A DNA stretch of 34,564 bases from Deltaproteobacteria bacterium (GTDB lineage Bacteria; Desulfobacterota; Syntrophia; Syntrophales; UBA2210): the NCBI GenBank assembly GCA_019313905.1, contig JAFDAI010000045.1, positions 1 to 34,564 on the forward strand, in the 5' to 3' direction. The stretch's first letter is position 1. The number at the start of each line of letters is the position of its first letter. Positions 32,799 through 34,564 of this stretch are shown piece by piece. Below the pieces are notes generated by a model that saw only the letters and a program-made list of their open reading frames with translations, made no database searches and was not told the origin of the DNA. The translations under genes and the position numbers were made by a program.

Positions 32799-32834
32799 TC
32801 ATCCTTGTTTTTTCTTCTCCACCTTGAACTCCCA
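32799..32834 (-). pseudogene. 3'-end remnant of a third TPR-PDZ gene copy
   Basis: Read on the minus strand, these 36 bases encode WEFKVEKKKQG and a stop. This matches the extreme C-termini of the two tandem genes (KWEFKMEKGG and KWEFAMEKKK). The match stops abruptly upstream at the Trp codon, where an in-frame stop appears. It is best read as a junction left by duplication or deletion within a tandem array. Confidence 0.7.
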
Positions 32835-32871
32835 TAATCAAACGTGTCCTTCTCATGTCCGCCTCCTTTTT

Positions 32872-34041
32872 CTATTCGTTCGCTACCCCGCTTTTTAGAT
32901 CTTCTTTCAGATTTCTCAACTCAGCTAAATCTTTCTCTTTTATTTTTGCGTATTCCTCTTCCTTCTGTTTTGCCCTGTCAACTTGTGCCTCAGCCTCGTT
33001 CTGGAGGGCAAGGGCCTGCTGAAGAAGATCGTCGGCCTCGGTCTTTTCCTCCGAAGTTTGGGCGCTCTCCGTCTTCACCTTAGCTTCTTCGACCTTTACT
33101 TTAGCCGTCTCAAATTTTTCCCTGGCATCCGACCTCTCCTTTTTCGCCTCGTTGAGCTTGATTTCAATCTCCTGAAGATGTCCTACCTTCTCCTGAATCG
33201 TCGGCATGAGTTTTATCATCTTCGTAAGCCGGGTGTTTTGTTTCATATTCTGTCGCTGGACATCGGCAAGCTGTTGCAACCCTGGAAGCTGGCACTTCAC
33301 ATCGGTCATCTCCCCCGCGATCACCCTATCGCCCTGGGCGTTCATGAATGCAGCTCCTTCGGCATCCCCGCCTCTGGACGCCTCGAGTGCCTTGCCGGAA
33401 AAATATGCGGCACAGAGAAGCCGCTGCCACGAGGTGTATCCGGAGGTATCATATGCCCCTGTCCCTATGGGTTCGGCTTCGAGTTCAGGAGTATCCCATT
33501 TGAAAGGTTCGAGCTTGCCGTTGCCCAGGCTTCCCATTTTTGCCCGTAATTGACTACCTCGTTCCTTCTTTTTTGCCTCTTCTCCGACCTTCCTAATCTC
33601 CTCTTCCCTCTTTAACTTCTTCCACTGCTCGATCGCCTGCTTCTTCTTGGCCTCTTGCTTCTTTTTCGCTGCTATTTTTTGCTGTAAAAGCTGTTGCTGC
33701 TGATATGTTGTATCGGGCTGGGGAGCCAGCGCGTTCGCCAGCATGCTGCCGAGCAGGCTGCCCATCATCTGTGCTGCGAAATCCTCTGAGCTTCTGTAAC
33801 CTCCCACCGACGACACTGACCCTGACCGGCCAGTTGATTTAGGCGTTCAGATAGGCGCCCGATTTGAGGCGGCACACCTGCAATTGTGGGTTTTCATATA
33901 ACCCCTCAGCGAGACGTCTGCCTTCCATGCCCTCAACGTCCCCTGACAATCAACCGTGGGGGACTGGGCAAAACCCCCTTCCCCTGAAAATACAAAAAGA
34001 CAAATCAAAATGGCTGATAGATAAACAGTTCTGATTTTCAT
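32872..34041 (-). CDS. Exported coiled-coil protein with in-frame UGA (candidate selenoprotein or nonsense mutant)
   Basis: One continuous frame of 390 codons, stop included, broken only by a TGA at 33849-33847 (codon 65). The first part has a Sec signal peptide (MKIRTVYLSAILICLFVFSG, cleaved near GGFAQ), then a short Cys-containing region with DCQGTL and a CxC (HNCRCAASNRAPI) directly before the TGA. After it come TPKSTGRSGS, a hydrophobic Met/Leu segment (MMGSLLGSMLANALAP) and long Gln/Lys/Glu-rich coiled coils (about 115-165 and 270-385). The start ATG at 34041 has GAAGGAG seven bases upstream. The part after the TGA has only a GTG (33816) with no convincing ribosome site. I know no named family for it. 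It heads the TPR-PDZ/FecR operon. Confidence 0.6.
33815..33834 (-). promoter_or_regulatory. SECIS-like hairpin downstream of the in-frame UGA
   Basis: On the minus strand ACTGGCC pairs with GGTCAGT over 7 bp (one G-U) and encloses the six-base loop GGTCAG. The stem begins 12 bases after the UGA and the loop 19 bases after it. Bacterial SECIS elements have an apical loop about 16-37 bases from the UGA with G at its start; the E. coli fdhF loop also contains GGUC. A chance hairpin cannot be excluded. Confidence 0.4.
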
Positions 34042-34310
34042 TATTCTACTCCTTCTCAACTCCGCATCTTCTCGATAAACGCTGCCGGCAATAGAAACTC
34101 TTCACTCCTATCGTGCAGGTCATTGAGGCATGGCTTGCTTTTTGCTATTTTACTCAACTTTCGGGTTTAATAAATACGAGGAAGCGAGTACGAATTGGAT
34201 TGAATTTCATGTTTTCAAGACTCCTACGAGTAAATAACTATATGTCTAGCTGCCAAGTTCAGCGGATTTGCAAGTCCGCATTCAAGTAAATCGAGTCTGA
34301 CCATATTTCA
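34042..34310. other. Intergenic region upstream of the envelope operon
   Basis: I find no coding frame with family resemblance here. The operon promoter should lie in this stretch, but no sigma-70 or sigma-54 site stands out. An 18-bp inverted repeat is described separately. Confidence 0.5.
34262..34279. repeat. 18-bp near-perfect inverted repeat
   Basis: GCGGAT-TTGCAA-GTCCGC can fold as GCGGA/TCCGC around a TTGCAA-containing centre, with one mismatched pair. It lies 32 bp after the decarboxylase-like fragment stop. There is no T run on either side, so I do not call it a terminator. Confidence 0.45.
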
Positions 34311-34451
34311 CTACAGCTTGCCTAATTCATCCAGCAGCTTCAGTACCCTTAAAGATTCAGCTATTCCTGTGGTACCGCTCATGGCCACGTTAACCGATAT
34401 TGTTTCTAATATCTCATCTTTCGTGGCCCCAGCTTCCAGTGCTCTCATAAC
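34311..34451 (-). pseudogene. C-terminal fragment of a carboxymuconolactone decarboxylase/AhpD-like gene
   Basis: The minus strand encodes VMRALEAGATKDEILETISV, continues through SGTTGIAESLRVLKLLDELG and ends in KL and a stop. ALEAGAT-x-EI is the typical helix after the catalytic CxxC/His motif of the CMD/AhpD family. The N-terminal part with the cysteines is absent: an in-frame stop (TAG) and then the end of a transposon lie immediately upstream. It appears to be interrupted by that insertion. About 46 of a usual 100-120 residues remain. Confidence 0.65.
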
Positions 34452-34454
34452 CTA

Positions 34455-34564
34455 GTACAGTGTATATTCTAAGATTTCGGATAAAGCCGTTTCAGTTTTA
34501 TGCGAGCATCATCTGTTCTAAACTGCCAATCGACATTGGTTTGACGATTGTTTCGATCGGTATT
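34455..34564 (-). mobile_element. 3' end of an insertion sequence (IS630-like), cut by the window
   Basis: The minus strand carries the last 31 codons of a transposase (RNNRQTNVDWQF, then RTDDARIKLKRLYPKS and a stop at 34471-34469). This resembles the C-terminal tail of IS630-family DDE transposases, where a TxDARIKLxxLYP end is common. After the stop the sequence runs to GTACAGTGTATATTC (as read on the plus strand from 34455), a plausible terminal repeat next to a TA dinucleotide (34453-34454), the IS630 target. The rest of the element lies beyond the right edge. Confidence 0.6.
34469..34564 (-). CDS. Transposase, C-terminal 31 residues (partial)
   Basis: Open from the right edge to a TAG stop at 34471-34469. 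The residues TNVDWQF and DDARIKLKRLYP match my recollection of IS630-type transposase C-termini. The catalytic DDE residues lie outside the window, so the family is a recognition of the tail only. Confidence 0.6.
   Translation of the reverse strand, partial: NTDRNNRQTNVDWQFRTDDARIKLKRLYPKS

Noticed and set aside
32872-33816. Independent gene starting at GTG 33816 for the coiled-coil part of the UGA-containing protein
   Set aside because: There is no good ribosome site before the GTG, the protein would lack a signal peptide, and the frame is continuous with the upstream signal-peptide part apart from the UGA. I kept the two as one gene, with stated uncertainty.

Overview
The window looks like a chromosome segment of an anaerobic bacterium of the former Deltaproteobacteria (Desulfobacterota). 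The grounds are the mixture of MinD-type ATPases with inserted ferredoxins, NifX-fold proteins and DUF5320 proteins; a [4Fe-4S]-type dihydroxyacid dehydratase; a thiolase plus acyl-CoA dehydrogenase pair; and a 151-bp inverted-repeat element of a kind I associate with that group. This is inference from gene content, not a database result. Base composition is moderate and TTG starts are used several times.

Layout. (1) 1-5000, plus strand: ilvB (5' end cut by the window), ilvN, ilvC and ilvD, the branched-chain amino acid pathway, closed by a strong terminator. (2) 4991-13030, minus strand: a cluster that reads, in transcription order, two NifX-fold proteins, two DUF5320 proteins, a hairpin terminator, a NifX-ferredoxin fusion, two MinD-ferredoxin ATPases, a DUF89 phosphatase-like protein, a radical SAM enzyme, an Mrp-NifX fusion and an IscU-like scaffold. 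A sigma-54-like promoter with an upstream palindrome precedes it. The set resembles an expanded version of the orange-protein (ORP) system of Desulfovibrio. (3) 13076-16455, minus: birA, bioY, ecfA and ecfT, a biotin uptake operon with a promoter overlapped by a BirA-type operator. (4) 16615-20031, minus: a universal stress protein, an acyl-CoA dehydrogenase, a small inverted-repeat mobile element, a broken XRE-cupin regulator and a thiolase. (5) 20125-27872, minus: a complete trp operon in the order trpL-E-G-D-C-F-B-A plus a prephenate dehydrogenase, with a readable attenuator whose leader peptide has three Trp codons in a row. (6) 28042-34041, minus: an apparent envelope operon of an exported coiled-coil protein, two tandem-duplicated TPR-PDZ lipoproteins and an exported FecR-domain protein. 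(7) 34042-34564: an intergenic stretch, a truncated carboxymuconolactone-decarboxylase-like fragment and the 3' end of a transposase.

The most interesting observations are these. In the first gene of the envelope operon an in-frame UGA interrupts an otherwise continuous frame. It sits where a Cys would be natural and is followed at bacterial-SECIS distance by a hairpin with a GGUC apical loop, so it is a candidate new selenoprotein. The Mrp-type ATPase lacks the 20-residue segment that normally carries its switch II/Walker B motif. The trp attenuator and the BirA operator can be read base by base. The remnant of a third TPR-PDZ gene lies upstream of the tandem pair.

No tRNA, rRNA or CRISPR array was seen.
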